Part shown: positions 31,101 through 39,100 of the stretch, piece by piece
Layout of the letters: each line of letters opens with the position of its first letter
Position numbering within the stretch: the first letter of the stretch is position 1
Origin: UBA6115 sp040776985
GTDB taxonomy: Bacteria > Bacillota > Clostridia > Christensenellales > Aristaeellaceae
Direction: 5' to 3'
Length of the DNA: 64,000 bases
Assembly (NCBI GenBank): GCA_040776985.1
Contig: JAXGZL010000002.1
Span: 558,001 to 622,000, forward strand
Position numbers and translations under genes: made by a program
Notes under the pieces: model-generated
Seen by the model: only the letters and a program-made list of their open reading frames with translations
What the model was told of the DNA's origin: nothing
Databases searched by the model: none

Positions 31101-31671
31101 TGCCGCCACCAAGGGGCGTTATGATGACCTGTGTGCCCAGCGGGAGGACGCCTACAAGGCGCGGGAAGACCTGAACGACCTGATCAAACGCCTGCAGACA
31201 GAGATGGAAAAGCAGTTTGTGACGTCCTTTGACCAGCTGAACACCTTCTTTGGGGAGACCTTCAAGCGGCTGTTTTCCGGCGGTCAGGCCAGGCTGAGCT
31301 TGAGTGACCCGGATAATCCCCTCAGCTGCGAGATTCAGATCGAAGCGCAGCCGCCAGGGAAGAAGCTGCAGCTCTTAAGCCTGCTGTCCGGCGGCGAGCG
31401 GGCGCTGACAGCCATCGCGATTTTGTTTGCGATGCTGAAGCTGAAGCCAACCCCCTTCTGCGTGCTGGACGAGATTGAGGCGGCGCTGGACGATGCCAAC
31501 ATCGTGCATTTTGCCGATTATCTGGCTGAATATGCCAAGGAAACCCAGTTTATTGTGGTCACCCACCGAAAAGGCACCATGTCCCGCTGTGACGCGCTTT
31601 ATGGGGTGACTATGCGGGAAAAAGGGGTTTCTGATATGATTTCTGTGAACCTGCAGGATTACCCTGCCTAA
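28111..31671 (+). CDS. smc: Chromosome segregation protein SMC
   Basis: A 1186-residue SMC ATPase, the core of the condensin complex that organises the chromosome. The N-terminal head has Walker A GPNGSGKSN; two long coiled coils flank a hinge (about residues 510-680, with GVHGVLAQLISVP and MTGGASAARAVSLLG). The C-terminal head has LLSGGERALTAIAILFA and Walker B FCVLDEIEAALDD. The ATG lies inside the rnc end and is preceded by AGAGAAGAAG; it starts exactly at the conserved MKLTRLELYGFKSF. The long in-frame extension upstream is rnc sequence in another frame. Confidence 0.97.
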   Translation: MKLTRLELYGFKSFPQRTSISFDDGITGIVGPNGSGKSNIADAMRWVLGEQSAKALRGAKMEDVIFAGTQKRRMMPYCEVSLIFNNEDGKLHDAHSEVMVTRRVYRSGEGEYSLNKKPCRLKDIIALFRDTGIGQEGYSLIGQGHIDEILSSKGEERRAAFEEAAGIVTYRSRKEEAQRKLVRTEDNLSRVSDLVEELNSRLPALQEQSKAAQQYIVSAEKLKNLDVNVFLRRYDRLGERIKGLQENLDAMQALMAQHEEEQARLNQKRDQLNESLANLESAADQAKASLSEKETALQEQRLKSQRRQSELEKAREETERLSQLANSLHEDFVRLEALAQQSQSAEHESESQLQQLGSKQTEEESALERLLEAVEAAEESLENHRSLMLQTADFLSGARENKVRQQMMLSQAEKRLAELAQDQTSLSQEQENHERTLAEAQEKHDHAKAMVEGLFATLHEREEQARAQQESYQEMLRDLNAIQAKIRHDESRHETLKELSQGLEGYFHPVRQALKYAGNKPGVHGVLAQLISVPRELENAIEMLLGNTLQNIVTQDEETAKQLIDYLRENKLGRTTFLPISAITGRSLSLKEQEVLSMPGCLGVASDLIECDDAYRNIVENLLGRAVIARTLSDAIPISRAGRQAFHVVTLQGDVMRAGGAMTGGASAARAVSLLGREREMKELAESLISQQQAADALSEKIDDVFHQIKAEEGQLATLREEAQDEEIGIAREEERVRNAGAALQSSQRKLDAVTGAISQLETTVNELKEDLSQTDSKAQAMETDQAALAGQEAELKERLFTLRQDMEAQRERTEAARAKRQEVSQQLGFLQHDLKRLEKETARIKAQEEKARGDLLKLTQQMVGLKTNLETDQGSLLEWEQAVAEARTQVLEADQARRQTQQALKDCGEEAEALHRQVQEDSNKQHRSELTLARLEDEQTALSTNIWNSYEISYAMAESLKTEEAFNLPAAEKEAADLRRQIKEMGPINIHAIEDYAATKGRYDDLCAQREDAYKAREDLNDLIKRLQTEMEKQFVTSFDQLNTFFGETFKRLFSGGQARLSLSDPDNPLSCEIQIEAQPPGKKLQLLSLLSGGERALTAIAILFAMLKLKPTPFCVLDEIEAALDDANIVHFADYLAEYAKETQFIVVTHRKGTMSRCDALYGVTMREKGVSDMISVNLQDYPA

Positions 31672-31682
31672 AGGAGGAGAAG

Positions 31683-32582
31683 ATGGCTGGTTTCTTTGCC
31701 AGGCTGAAACAGGGCCTTAGCAAAACCCGGGGCAACATGACCGGGATGATTGACGATCTGACGCGCAGCACGCGTCAGATTGATGAGGATTTCTATGAGG
31801 AACTGACGGACATCCTGCTGTTAAGCGACGTGGGCGTCCTGGCCACTGAGCACATCATTGATAATTTGCGCCAGCAAGTGAACAAGGGCAGGGTCAAGGA
31901 CGCGGACCAGGCCAAGGACATGCTGAAACAAATTATTATTGACGAGATGAACATCCCCCGCCCGCCGCTGCAGTGGCCCATGGTGATGCTGGTGGTGGGG
32001 GTGAACGGAGTGGGCAAAACCACCACGGTGGGCAAGCTGGCCCTGCGCTTTAAGGAGGTGGGGCGCAGCGTGATGCTGGCAGCCGCGGACACCTTCCGGG
32101 CCGCGGCGGATGATCAGCTGCAGGTCTGGGCAGAGCGGGCGGATGTACCCCTGATCAAGCAGAAGATGGGGGCAGACCCGGCAGCGGTGGTGTTTGACGC
32201 GGTGCAGTCCGCCAAGTCAAAGGGGACAGACCTTCTGATTGTGGACACTGCCGGCAGGCTGCACAACAAGAAAAACCTGATGGAAGAGCTGGGCAAGATC
32301 AGGCGGGTGATTGACCGGGAATACCCGGAAGCAGCCATGCGCTGCATGCTGATACTGGATGCCACCACCGGGCAGAACGGGCTGATCCAGGCCAAGCTGT
32401 TCAAAGAGGTGTCTGACATTGACGGCATCATCGTCACAAAGCTTGACGGCACGGCCAAGGGCGGCATCGCCATTGCCATCAGGCGTGAGCTGAATGTGCC
32501 GGTCTGGTACATTGGTGTGGGGGAAGGTATTGACGACCTGCAGGCCTTTGACGCCAAGGAGTTTGTGGAAGCACTTTTCTGA
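31683..32582 (+). CDS. ftsY: Signal recognition particle receptor FtsY
   Basis: Membrane-associated GTPase that receives SRP-bound ribosomes. The 299-residue form is a short FtsY without the acidic A domain, usual in Gram-positives. G1 is GVNGVGKTTTVGKLA, then AADTFRAAADDQL (family usually AAAIEQL), G3 DTAGRLHNKKNLM and G4 TKLDGTAKGG. AAAGGAGGAG precedes the ATG, 11 bases after smc. Last gene of its operon. Confidence 0.96.
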   Translation: MAGFFARLKQGLSKTRGNMTGMIDDLTRSTRQIDEDFYEELTDILLLSDVGVLATEHIIDNLRQQVNKGRVKDADQAKDMLKQIIIDEMNIPRPPLQWPMVMLVVGVNGVGKTTTVGKLALRFKEVGRSVMLAAADTFRAAADDQLQVWAERADVPLIKQKMGADPAAVVFDAVQSAKSKGTDLLIVDTAGRLHNKKNLMEELGKIRRVIDREYPEAAMRCMLILDATTGQNGLIQAKLFKEVSDIDGIIVTKLDGTAKGGIAIAIRRELNVPVWYIGVGEGIDDLQAFDAKEFVEALF

Positions 32583-32604
32583 TACTTGAATAACATCAAA
32601 AATT

Positions 32605-32629
32605 AGCCCCCTGGAAAAGCCAGGGGGCT
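32605..32629. terminator. Bidirectional terminator hairpin after ftsY
   Basis: AGCCCCCTGG pairs perfectly with CCAGGGGGCT over AAAAG. It lies between two convergent genes. The T-rich tail is poor on the plus side (GATGCTTT); on the minus side the tail reads AATTTTTGATG, which fits better. Confidence 0.75.
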
Positions 32630-32648
32630 GATGCTTTACTTGATCCTA

Positions 32649-34055
32649 TTATGAGCCGGAGGGATAGTTGCCTTCAAACAGGATGCGCTGGGTGGCAGGT
32701 CCTGCCACGCCGTCCTGGGAGAGGCCCTTGCGGCGCTGGAACTCCTTGACGGCCTCCGTGGTGCCAACGCCATACTTGCCGTCAACCGTGAGGTTGAAGA
32801 AGCGCTGGTCCTTCAGGGCCTGCTGCAGGTTGCGCACCAGGGTGCCGCTGTTGCCCTCCCTGAGGGTGACATAGCCGCCGCCCGGATTGGGAGTGACATT
32901 GACATAGTAGGGGATGGGGGTGGCGTTGCCGGGGCCTGGTACCGGGGTTCTGCCCGCGCTGTTGGCGTTGCTGCTGTACAGCCTGTCCAGGGTGCTGCTG
33001 CCTGCCTTGCCGTCAGGCGTCAAGCCGTTGGCGGACTGAAAGGCAATTACTGCGCTTTCGGTACTGTATCCAAAGTCACCATCCACCACGCCGGTGTAGT
33101 AGCGAAGCTCCTTCAGGCGCTGTTGCAGCTTTCTGACGGCGGCGGAGTTCTTCATGCCCCGCTCCAGGGTGATCCCCACGATGCCGGCAGCGGAAGAAGT
33201 GCGCCGGGCGGAGGAGGAGTAAAGCTTCTCCAGGGTCATGGGCCCGGCGATACCGTCTGCATAGGAAACATTGCGTCGCTGGAAGGCGAACACCGCCTGC
33301 TCGGTGACGCTGTCAAAGCGTCCGGAGGCGCTGCCCGTCAGGTAGCCCAGTTCAATCAGGCGCTCCTGCATTCTGCGTACATCAGAGCCGCTCATCCCCT
33401 TCTTCAGGTACAGGTTGGGGTTCACCCGGGGGGTGGCGGTGGGCCTGGGGGTGGGTTTGGGGGTGGGCTTGGGCGTTGTCGCCCGCAGCGCCTTGTTGGA
33501 GTTAAGGCGGTTTAAGGTGGCGGGGCCGGCAATGCCGTCGGTTGTCAGTTTGTTGCGGGCCTGGAAGGCCTTCAGGGCAGTTTCTGTTCCCTTGCCAAAG
33601 TCCCCGTCCACAGAGCCTTTGTAAAAGCCAAGGGTCTTCAGGCGCTGCTGCAGGCTGCGCACGGCCTGGCCACTGGCGCCCAGTTTCAGCACGGAGCTGG
33701 TGGGCGCAGGGGTCAGGCTGGGGGCCACAGACACGCTGACAACGCCGCCCCAGGTGGCGGTCGGGGTGATGAATCCGCTGGGATCAGGCGTTGTGATGCC
33801 GCCCCAGGGAGCAGGTGAGGTTACGCCAACGCCAACACTGGCGCTGGGATCAGGCGTGATAATGGGAGCCACCACCTCTGTTTCCGTCACAGGAGGGGGC
33901 GTGGATCGCACAGGAAATGGATCTTCCCCCACGGTGCCTACACCGGCGATGTTCCGGCCAGAATCATCCGGCTTGGCGGTACAGCCTGCCAGGATTGCCA
34001 CAAGCACCGCCAGGCAAAGCAGACCTATCAGCCGTTTCTTGTTTCTTTTCTCCAT
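32649..34055 (-). CDS. Lipoprotein with four peptidoglycan-binding repeats
   Basis: A 468-residue exported lipoprotein. The signal peptide ends in a lipobox LAGC (Cys about residue 25), then a Pro/Thr/Ser-rich linker and four PG_binding_1 domains (about 140-205, 220-285, 295-362, 395-468). Each has the pattern LQQRLKxLGFY, VDGDFG and a DGxAGPxT repeat end. A second Pro-rich linker (TPKPTPKPTPRPTATP) separates repeats 1 and 2. No catalytic domain follows, so it is probably a wall-binding structural or anchoring protein. The ATG at 34055 has AAGGA upstream; a start four codons earlier would overlap that site. Confidence 0.9.
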   Translation of the reverse strand: MEKRNKKRLIGLLCLAVLVAILAGCTAKPDDSGRNIAGVGTVGEDPFPVRSTPPPVTETEVVAPIITPDPSASVGVGVTSPAPWGGITTPDPSGFITPTATWGGVVSVSVAPSLTPAPTSSVLKLGASGQAVRSLQQRLKTLGFYKGSVDGDFGKGTETALKAFQARNKLTTDGIAGPATLNRLNSNKALRATTPKPTPKPTPRPTATPRVNPNLYLKKGMSGSDVRRMQERLIELGYLTGSASGRFDSVTEQAVFAFQRRNVSYADGIAGPMTLEKLYSSSARRTSSAAGIVGITLERGMKNSAAVRKLQQRLKELRYYTGVVDGDFGYSTESAVIAFQSANGLTPDGKAGSSTLDRLYSSNANSAGRTPVPGPGNATPIPYYVNVTPNPGGGYVTLREGNSGTLVRNLQQALKDQRFFNLTVDGKYGVGTTEAVKEFQRRKGLSQDGVAGPATQRILFEGNYPSGS

Positions 34056-34216
34056 GTACGAACACATCCTTCTGCATGGTTAGTGTGGTGTCAATCATAA
34101 AACGTTTGGTGTCTCGGCTTTCATGCACCAGAATGTAACATTTTGTAACTATTCCGCCCATGTCGCCAATCAAAGAATATCATAAAACCCGGGTATGTTC
34201 AATCATTTGTAATAAA

Positions 34217-34245
34217 TTGACACTGCCAGGGAGCTCTGATAGAAT
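34217..34245 (+). promoter_or_regulatory. Sigma-A promoter of mntP
   Basis: TTGACA, 17 bases, TAGAAT, 24 bases before the ATG. The leader is too short for a yybP-ykoY manganese riboswitch, which often controls mntP elsewhere. The rest of the 214-base gap to the lipoprotein gene holds no gene. Confidence 0.78.
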
Positions 34246-34269
34246 ACGCAACGAAAAAGGAGGGCGCGG

Positions 34270-34830
34270 ATGGGGCTTTTGGAGATGGTTGTCACCGCTG
34301 TGGGTCTGTCCATGGACGCCCTGGCCGTTGCCATCTGCAAAGGCGCCTGTATGCCCCAGGGCAACTGGAAGGACAGCCTGGTGATCGCCCTGTTCTTTGG
34401 CGGGTTTCAGGCCCTGATGCCGCTATTGGGCTGGGCTTTGGGCAGCAGCTTTCAAAGCTATATCAGCGCGTATGACCATTTCATCGCCTTTGGTCTTCTG
34501 GGCTTTATCGGCATCAAGCTGATCCGTGACGCGGCGAGGCCGGATGAGGAGGCGCTGGTCTGCAAGCCCCTGCACTTGACGGAGCTTTTGGTCCTGAGCA
34601 TTGCCACCAGCATCGACGCCATGGCAGCCGGCATCGCCTTTGCTGTATTGGACATGAACATCTGGTCAGCGATTCTGTTAATTGGGCTGATTACGATGGG
34701 ATTCTCCTACCTGGGCACCCTGGTGGGCTGCCGCTTTGGCGCCAGGTTCCAGACCAAGGCCCAGTGGGTGGGAGGATTTGTCCTGGTGCTGATGGGCACC
34801 AAGATCCTGGTGGAGCATTTAAGCGCCTGA
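34270..34830 (+). CDS. mntP: Manganese efflux pump MntP
   Basis: A 186-residue membrane protein with six predicted helices in two DUF204-type repeats. The paired conserved aspartates are in GLSMDALAVAICKG and ATSIDAMAAGIAFA, which are the family's functional residues. It should export Mn2+ to avoid toxicity. AAAGGAGG precedes the ATG. Its end overlaps the convergent udk gene by 12 bases. Confidence 0.92.
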   Translation: MGLLEMVVTAVGLSMDALAVAICKGACMPQGNWKDSLVIALFFGGFQALMPLLGWALGSSFQSYISAYDHFIAFGLLGFIGIKLIRDAARPDEEALVCKPLHLTELLVLSIATSIDAMAAGIAFAVLDMNIWSAILLIGLITMGFSYLGTLVGCRFGARFQTKAQWVGGFVLVLMGTKILVEHLSA

Positions 34831-35439
34831 GGACTTGATCAGGGCATCCCGCAGATATCCCGCCAGAATCTCCACGATTCTGGCGTTTTTTCCGCCGCGG
34901 GTCACAATCACATCCGCGTGCTGGATGTAGTTGCGGATATACTTGTCATACATGGGCTTTACCGTGGCCAGATACTGCTCACCAATGCTGTCTATGCTGC
35001 GTTCCCGCTCTTTGATGTCCCGGCTGATGCGGCGCAACAGGCAGATGTCCGGCTCCACATTGATGAACAGCTTCAGATACATCAGGTCGCGCAGCCTCTG
35101 GTCGTAGAAGGCGTGAATGCCTTCCAGGATCAGCACATCGCCTGGATGCATCTTTTCATCGCTGTCGCACCGGGCATGCTGGGTAAAGTCATAGCCCTTG
35201 CGGGTGATGGGTTCGCCATTCAGAAGGGCCTTTACATCATCCAGCAGCAGGCTGTGGTCAAAGATCTTGGGCTCATCATAGTTGAGTTTTGCCCGCTCCT
35301 CAAAGCTGAGGTCAGGATGGTCAAAATAGTAGGCATCCTGTTTGAGCATGGTGCTGCTGGCGCCGATGGCATGCACCAGCTCCTCTGCCAGGGTGGTCTT
35401 GCCGGAACCACTGGCGCCACATATCCCGATAAAGAGCAT
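34819..35439 (-). CDS. udk: Uridine kinase
   Basis: A 206-residue P-loop kinase of the uridine kinase/phosphoribulokinase family, phosphorylating uridine (and cytidine) in pyrimidine salvage. It has GICGASGSGKTTLAEEL at the N-terminus, DAYYFDHPDLSF, YDFTQHAR and LILEGIHAFYDQRLRDL. GGAGGTG precedes the ATG. It stands alone under its own promoter, between mntP and metK. Confidence 0.9.
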   Translation of the reverse strand: MLFIGICGASGSGKTTLAEELVHAIGASSTMLKQDAYYFDHPDLSFEERAKLNYDEPKIFDHSLLLDDVKALLNGEPITRKGYDFTQHARCDSDEKMHPGDVLILEGIHAFYDQRLRDLMYLKLFINVEPDICLLRRISRDIKERERSIDSIGEQYLATVKPMYDKYIRNYIQHADVIVTRGGKNARIVEILAGYLRDALIKSSGA

Positions 35440-35465
35440 ATGTCACCTCCATAATTACCAAGATG

Positions 35466-35494
35466 AGCCTACCTGATAGCAGGGGCGCTGTCAA
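35466..35494 (-). promoter_or_regulatory. Promoter of udk
   Basis: Minus strand: TTGACA, 17 bases, TAGGCT, about 27 bases before the udk ATG. Confidence 0.65.
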
Positions 35495-35518
35495 CAGCAG
35501 AAAATAGGGGAGAAGCGC

Positions 35519-35547
35519 TTGACGAAGCGCCTGGAAGGCGATATAGT
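35519..35547 (+). promoter_or_regulatory. Promoter of metK
   Basis: TTGACG, 17 bases, TATAGT. The transcript would start about 10 bases before the SAM-I aptamer. Confidence 0.78.
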
Positions 35548-35563
35548 GCAGACAAGTTCATAT

Positions 35564-35660
35564 CCTTATCAAGAGTGGCGGAGGGACTGGCCCTGTGAAG
35601 CCCGGCAGCCTGCGGAGGCAAGGTGCTAAATCCAGCGGTGACATTCACCGGCAGATAAGG
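35564..35660 (+). promoter_or_regulatory. SAM-I (S-box) riboswitch aptamer
   Basis: P1 is CCTTATC (35564-35570) with GATAAGG (35654-35660). Between them lie the S-box core sequences: AAGAGTGGCGGAGGGACTGG, CCCTGTGAAGCCCGGCAGCC and AAGGTGCTAAATCCAGCG. It binds S-adenosylmethionine and represses metK when SAM is plentiful. P3 and P4 positions are as in the family. Confidence 0.95.
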
Positions 35661-35670
35661 CGGAGCATAA

Positions 35671-35702
35671 GCGCTTGTCTGACCAGACAGGCGCGTTATT
35701 TT
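35671..35702 (+). terminator. Riboswitch-controlled terminator before metK
   Basis: GCGCTTGTCT pairs with AGACAGGCGC (one T-G) over loop GACC and is followed by GTTATTTT. The ribosome site AGGAGG begins on the next base, so the expression platform is unusually compact. Expected to form when SAM is bound. Confidence 0.82.
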
Positions 35703-35712
35703 AGGAGGAGAC

Positions 35713-36888
35713 ATGGACAGACGCTTAATGACATCGGAATCGGTCACGGAAGGCCATCCGGACAAAATGTGCGATCAGATCTCTGACGCGGTGCTGGACG
35801 CTATTATCAGGGAGGACAAGGACGCCAGGGTGGCCTGCGAAACCTGCATGACCACCGGGCTGATCCTCATCATGGGTGAGATCACCACCAGCACCTATGT
35901 GCCGCTGGCTGACGTGGCCAGGGCGGTGGTGCTGGACATCGGGTACAACAGCTCCAAGGTGGGCTTTGACGGCAATTCCTGCGCGGTGATGGTGGCGGTG
36001 CACGAGCAGTCCAGCGACATCAGCCAGGGGGTCAGCTGCGCCCTGGAGGCAAGGGATGAGGTGGGGGACTGCCAGCTGACCGGGGCAGGGGACCAGGGGA
36101 TGATGTTTGGCTACGCCAGCAACGAAACCCCGGAGCTGATGCCAATGGCCCTGGCGCTGTCCCACCGTCTGACCCGGCGGATGAGCGAGCTGCGCAAATC
36201 AGGCTTTCTGCCTTTCCTGCGCCCGGATGGCAAGGCCCAGGTGACCATTGCCTATGAGAACGGGCTGCCAAAAAGCGTAGAAACCATCGTAATTTCAACC
36301 CAGCATGACGAAAAGGTCAGCCAGGAGGAGATTCGGGAAGCCATGCAGCGGCATGTGATTCCCCATTGCGTGCCGGAGCAGCTGCTCCACCCGGAGACCC
36401 GCTATTTCATCAATCCATCAGGCCGCTTTGTCATCGGCGGGCCGGCGGGGGACTCTGGTCTTACCGGCCGCAAGATCATTGTGGACACCTATGGTGGCTA
36501 CGCCCCCCATGGCGGCGGCTGCTTCTCCGGCAAGGACCCCACCAAGGTGGACCGTTCCGCTGCCTACATGGCCCGTTACGCTGCAAAGAACGTGGTGGCA
36601 GCGGGACTGGCGGACAAATGCCAGATCGCCCTGGCTTATGCCATCGGCGTGGCGGAGCCGGTCAGCTTCAGCGTGGACACCTTTGGCACCGGCAAGGCGG
36701 ATGAGACCGCCATCGCCCGCGCAGTCAGCGAGTCCTTTGACTTCCGCCCGGACGGCATCATCAAGGAACTGGACCTGAGCCGCCCCATCTACCGTCAGAC
36801 TGCCTGCTACGGACACTTCGGCCGAAACGACCTGAACCTGCCCTGGGAGAGGACGGACAAGGTGCAGGAGATCAAGAGACGGTTGTAA
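35713..36888 (+). CDS. metK: S-adenosylmethionine synthetase
   Basis: Makes SAM from methionine and ATP. The 391-residue protein has the normal motifs TEGHPDKMCDQISDAVLDA, GAGDQGMMFGYA and GGGCFSGKDPTKVDRSAAY. AGGAGG lies four bases before the ATG. Expression is controlled by the SAM-I riboswitch in its leader, giving end-product feedback. Confidence 0.97.
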   Translation: MDRRLMTSESVTEGHPDKMCDQISDAVLDAIIREDKDARVACETCMTTGLILIMGEITTSTYVPLADVARAVVLDIGYNSSKVGFDGNSCAVMVAVHEQSSDISQGVSCALEARDEVGDCQLTGAGDQGMMFGYASNETPELMPMALALSHRLTRRMSELRKSGFLPFLRPDGKAQVTIAYENGLPKSVETIVISTQHDEKVSQEEIREAMQRHVIPHCVPEQLLHPETRYFINPSGRFVIGGPAGDSGLTGRKIIVDTYGGYAPHGGGCFSGKDPTKVDRSAAYMARYAAKNVVAAGLADKCQIALAYAIGVAEPVSFSVDTFGTGKADETAIARAVSESFDFRPDGIIKELDLSRPIYRQTACYGHFGRNDLNLPWERTDKVQEIKRRL

Positions 36889-36903
36889 GGACTTTTTTAT
36901 GAA

Positions 36904-36942
36904 AAAGAACTGCCGCAGGCAATTCGCCCGCGGCAGTTCTTT
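36904..36942. terminator. Bidirectional terminator between metK and the GntP permease
   Basis: AAAGAACTGCCGC pairs perfectly with GCGGCAGTTCTTT over a 13-base loop. Plus-strand tail reads TTTAAAT and the minus-strand tail TTTTTCATAAAAAA, so it can serve both convergent operons. Confidence 0.85.
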
Positions 36943-36959
36943 AAATCTGGTCAGGATAA

Positions 36960-38309
36960 TTATACCAATCCAATTCCTGAAATAATCATGGCAATAATCG
37001 TGGCAAAGATGGGCATAATAACGGAAACTATGAAGATATCCATATAGGAGTCTTTATGGGTCATGCCGGTGTTGTTCAGCAGGGTCAGCACCGCGCCGTT
37101 ATGGGGCAGGCTGTCCAGACCGCCGGAGGACATGGCGGCTATACGGTGGAAAGCGCCAGCCGGGATGCCGGTCTGCGCTGACAATTCCATGTATTTGGCC
37201 CCCAAGGCTTCCAGGGCGATGCCCATGCCGCCGGAGGCGGAACCCGTGGCGCCAGCCAGAATGTTGACGGCAACTGCCAGGGAGATAAGAGGCGTTCCGG
37301 GAACACCCATGATCAGCTCAGTCAGCTTGGCAAATCCGGGCACTGCACGGACCACCGTGCCAAATCCGACTGCGGCAGAGGTGTTCAGGATGGCGCCGAT
37401 GGAGCCCTGAGCGCCCTTGGAGATGGCGGGCAGGAATTTGGCGCGCTTGTCCAGGTTCAGTAGCATGACCAGGCCGATGCCCACCAACAGCGCGATGATG
37501 ATGATGTTGGGTGAGGGAACAACGAGGTCAGCAGAGAACAATTTCAACGCAGGCTGCAGGAAGTTCAGCACCACAACCACCATGATCAGGGGAATGATGG
37601 CCAGTGCCACATTGGGGAGGTGAGCGCTTTCAGTCCGGGTCGCGGCATGCTGCGCATCGGGCTCTGTAAAGACATCGCCTTCCGCCGTGCGCTTCTTTTT
37701 GCGCCATTCCATGTACAGAACATCCAGCACAAACATCACCAGGGCGCCGGCAATACCCATGATCGGGGCGGCGGAGGGGGTGGTGCCAAAGTACTTCATC
37801 GGGATCAGGTTCTGAATCTGGGGCGTGCCGGGGATAGCGGTCATGGTGAAGGTGAAAGCGCCCAGGGCGATACAGCCAGGGATCAGCTTGCGGCTGATGT
37901 TGGCCTCACGGAAAATGGCCAACGCCAGGGGATAGATGGCGAACACCACCACGAACAGGCTGACGCCGCCGTAGGTGAGGACGCCACAGCCGATGACGAT
38001 GGAGGCAATGGCGCTTTTGGAGCCCAGTCGCTTTACCAGCCAGACAGCGATTGATTCCGCGCAGCCGGTTTGATCCATCAGGTTACCGAAGATGGCGCTG
38101 AGCATAAAGGCCGGGAACCAGGATTTCATGAAGCCTACCAAGCCCTCCATGTAGGGGCCCATGTAGGTGGTGATGATGTCCATGCCGCCCATGATGGCGA
38201 CCAGGCCGGCGCAAAGCGGCGCAATCCAAACGATGGAGAGCCCCTTGAAGGCCAGATACATTAAAAGACCAAGCCCTAGAAAAATGCCTATAAGACTTAG
38301 AGTTTCCAT
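36960..38309 (-). CDS. GntP-family permease (YxjC-like, ketone-body cluster)
   Basis: A 449-residue membrane protein with about twelve hydrophobic segments and GntP-family features (FMLSAIFGNLMDQTG, TMTAIPGTPQIQNLIP, GATGSASGGMGIALE). GntP members move gluconate or other small organic acids. Here it ends an operon of thiolase, CoA-transferase and 3-hydroxybutyrate dehydrogenase genes. The same set with a GntP member (yxjC-scoA-scoB-yxjF) occurs in Bacillus subtilis. The likely substrate is therefore 3-hydroxybutyrate, acetoacetate or a related short acid; direction of transport cannot be read. Confidence 0.85.
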   Translation of the reverse strand: METLSLIGIFLGLGLLMYLAFKGLSIVWIAPLCAGLVAIMGGMDIITTYMGPYMEGLVGFMKSWFPAFMLSAIFGNLMDQTGCAESIAVWLVKRLGSKSAIASIVIGCGVLTYGGVSLFVVVFAIYPLALAIFREANISRKLIPGCIALGAFTFTMTAIPGTPQIQNLIPMKYFGTTPSAAPIMGIAGALVMFVLDVLYMEWRKKKRTAEGDVFTEPDAQHAATRTESAHLPNVALAIIPLIMVVVVLNFLQPALKLFSADLVVPSPNIIIIALLVGIGLVMLLNLDKRAKFLPAISKGAQGSIGAILNTSAAVGFGTVVRAVPGFAKLTELIMGVPGTPLISLAVAVNILAGATGSASGGMGIALEALGAKYMELSAQTGIPAGAFHRIAAMSSGGLDSLPHNGAVLTLLNNTGMTHKDSYMDIFIVSVIMPIFATIIAMIISGIGLV

Positions 38310-38328
38310 AAGCTACAAAATCCTTTCT

Positions 38329-39090
38329 TTACTGGGCGCTCCATCCGCCATCAATGATAATTGGGGTGCCGGTGATCATGCCTGCTGCATCCGTGCAAAG
38401 GAACTCGACAACCTCAGCGATTTCGCTTGGCTCAAGGAGCTTTTTGATTGCCTGCTTGTGCAGCATGATCTTGGTGACCACTTCGTCCTCTGTAATGCCA
38501 TGGTGGACGGCCTGGTCATGGATCTGTTTTTCAACCAGGGGCGTTTTGACGTAGCCAGGGCAAATGGAGTTGACTGCAATGCCATCAGGCGCGCCTTCCA
38601 GCGCTGCAACCTTTGTCAGACCCATCAATCCATGCTTGGCAGACACATAGGCGGACTTGTACTCAGAAGCATAAAGACCATGCGCTGAGTTCAGGTTGAT
38701 GATACGGCCCCATTTGTTCTTCTTCATGCTGGGCCAGACATACTTGGTCAGCAGGAAGGGGGAGGTCAGCATCAGGCTGATGATGAAGTCCCAGCGGTCC
38801 TCCGGAAACTCGGCAATCGGGGAGACAGTCTGCACACCGGCAACATTGACCAGAATGTCCACATCGCCCATCTTCTCCAGGGCAAAGTCAACCAGTTCCT
38901 TGTTGGCGGCACGTTTGCTCAGATCTGCCACATAATACTCAGCCCCCAGGGCCTTGGAGTGCTCTTTCAACGCTTCTTCGTTGATGTCCGCCATCACAAC
39001 TTTTGCGCCTTTTTCTGAAAGGAGCTGAGCGACAGCCAAGCCAATCCCACTGGCACTACCGGTTACAATTGCGCGTTTGTCCTTTAACAT
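38329..39090 (-). CDS. D-3-hydroxybutyrate dehydrogenase (SDR family)
   Basis: A 253-residue short-chain dehydrogenase. The Rossmann glycine motif is TGSASGIG, followed by NVAGVQ, catalytic Ser in NLNSAHG and the YVSAK Tyr-Lys pair. The C-terminal IDGGWSAQ and the NSICPGYVKTPLVEKQI stretch are characteristic of D-3-hydroxybutyrate dehydrogenases, which interconvert D-3-hydroxybutyrate and acetoacetate with NAD. The neighbouring CoA-transferase would activate acetoacetate. It lies 10 bases after the CoA-transferase B gene. Other SDR substrates cannot be excluded, but context is strong. Confidence 0.9.
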   Translation of the reverse strand: MLKDKRAIVTGSASGIGLAVAQLLSEKGAKVVMADINEEALKEHSKALGAEYYVADLSKRAANKELVDFALEKMGDVDILVNVAGVQTVSPIAEFPEDRWDFIISLMLTSPFLLTKYVWPSMKKNKWGRIINLNSAHGLYASEYKSAYVSAKHGLMGLTKVAALEGAPDGIAVNSICPGYVKTPLVEKQIHDQAVHHGITEDEVVTKIMLHKQAIKKLLEPSEIAEVVEFLCTDAAGMITGTPIIIDGGWSAQ

Positions 39091-39100
39091 GATAACCTCC

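Noticed and set aside
34084..34269. yybP-ykoY manganese riboswitch before mntP
   Set aside because: The promoter is 24 bases before the ATG, so there is no room for the aptamer in the transcript.
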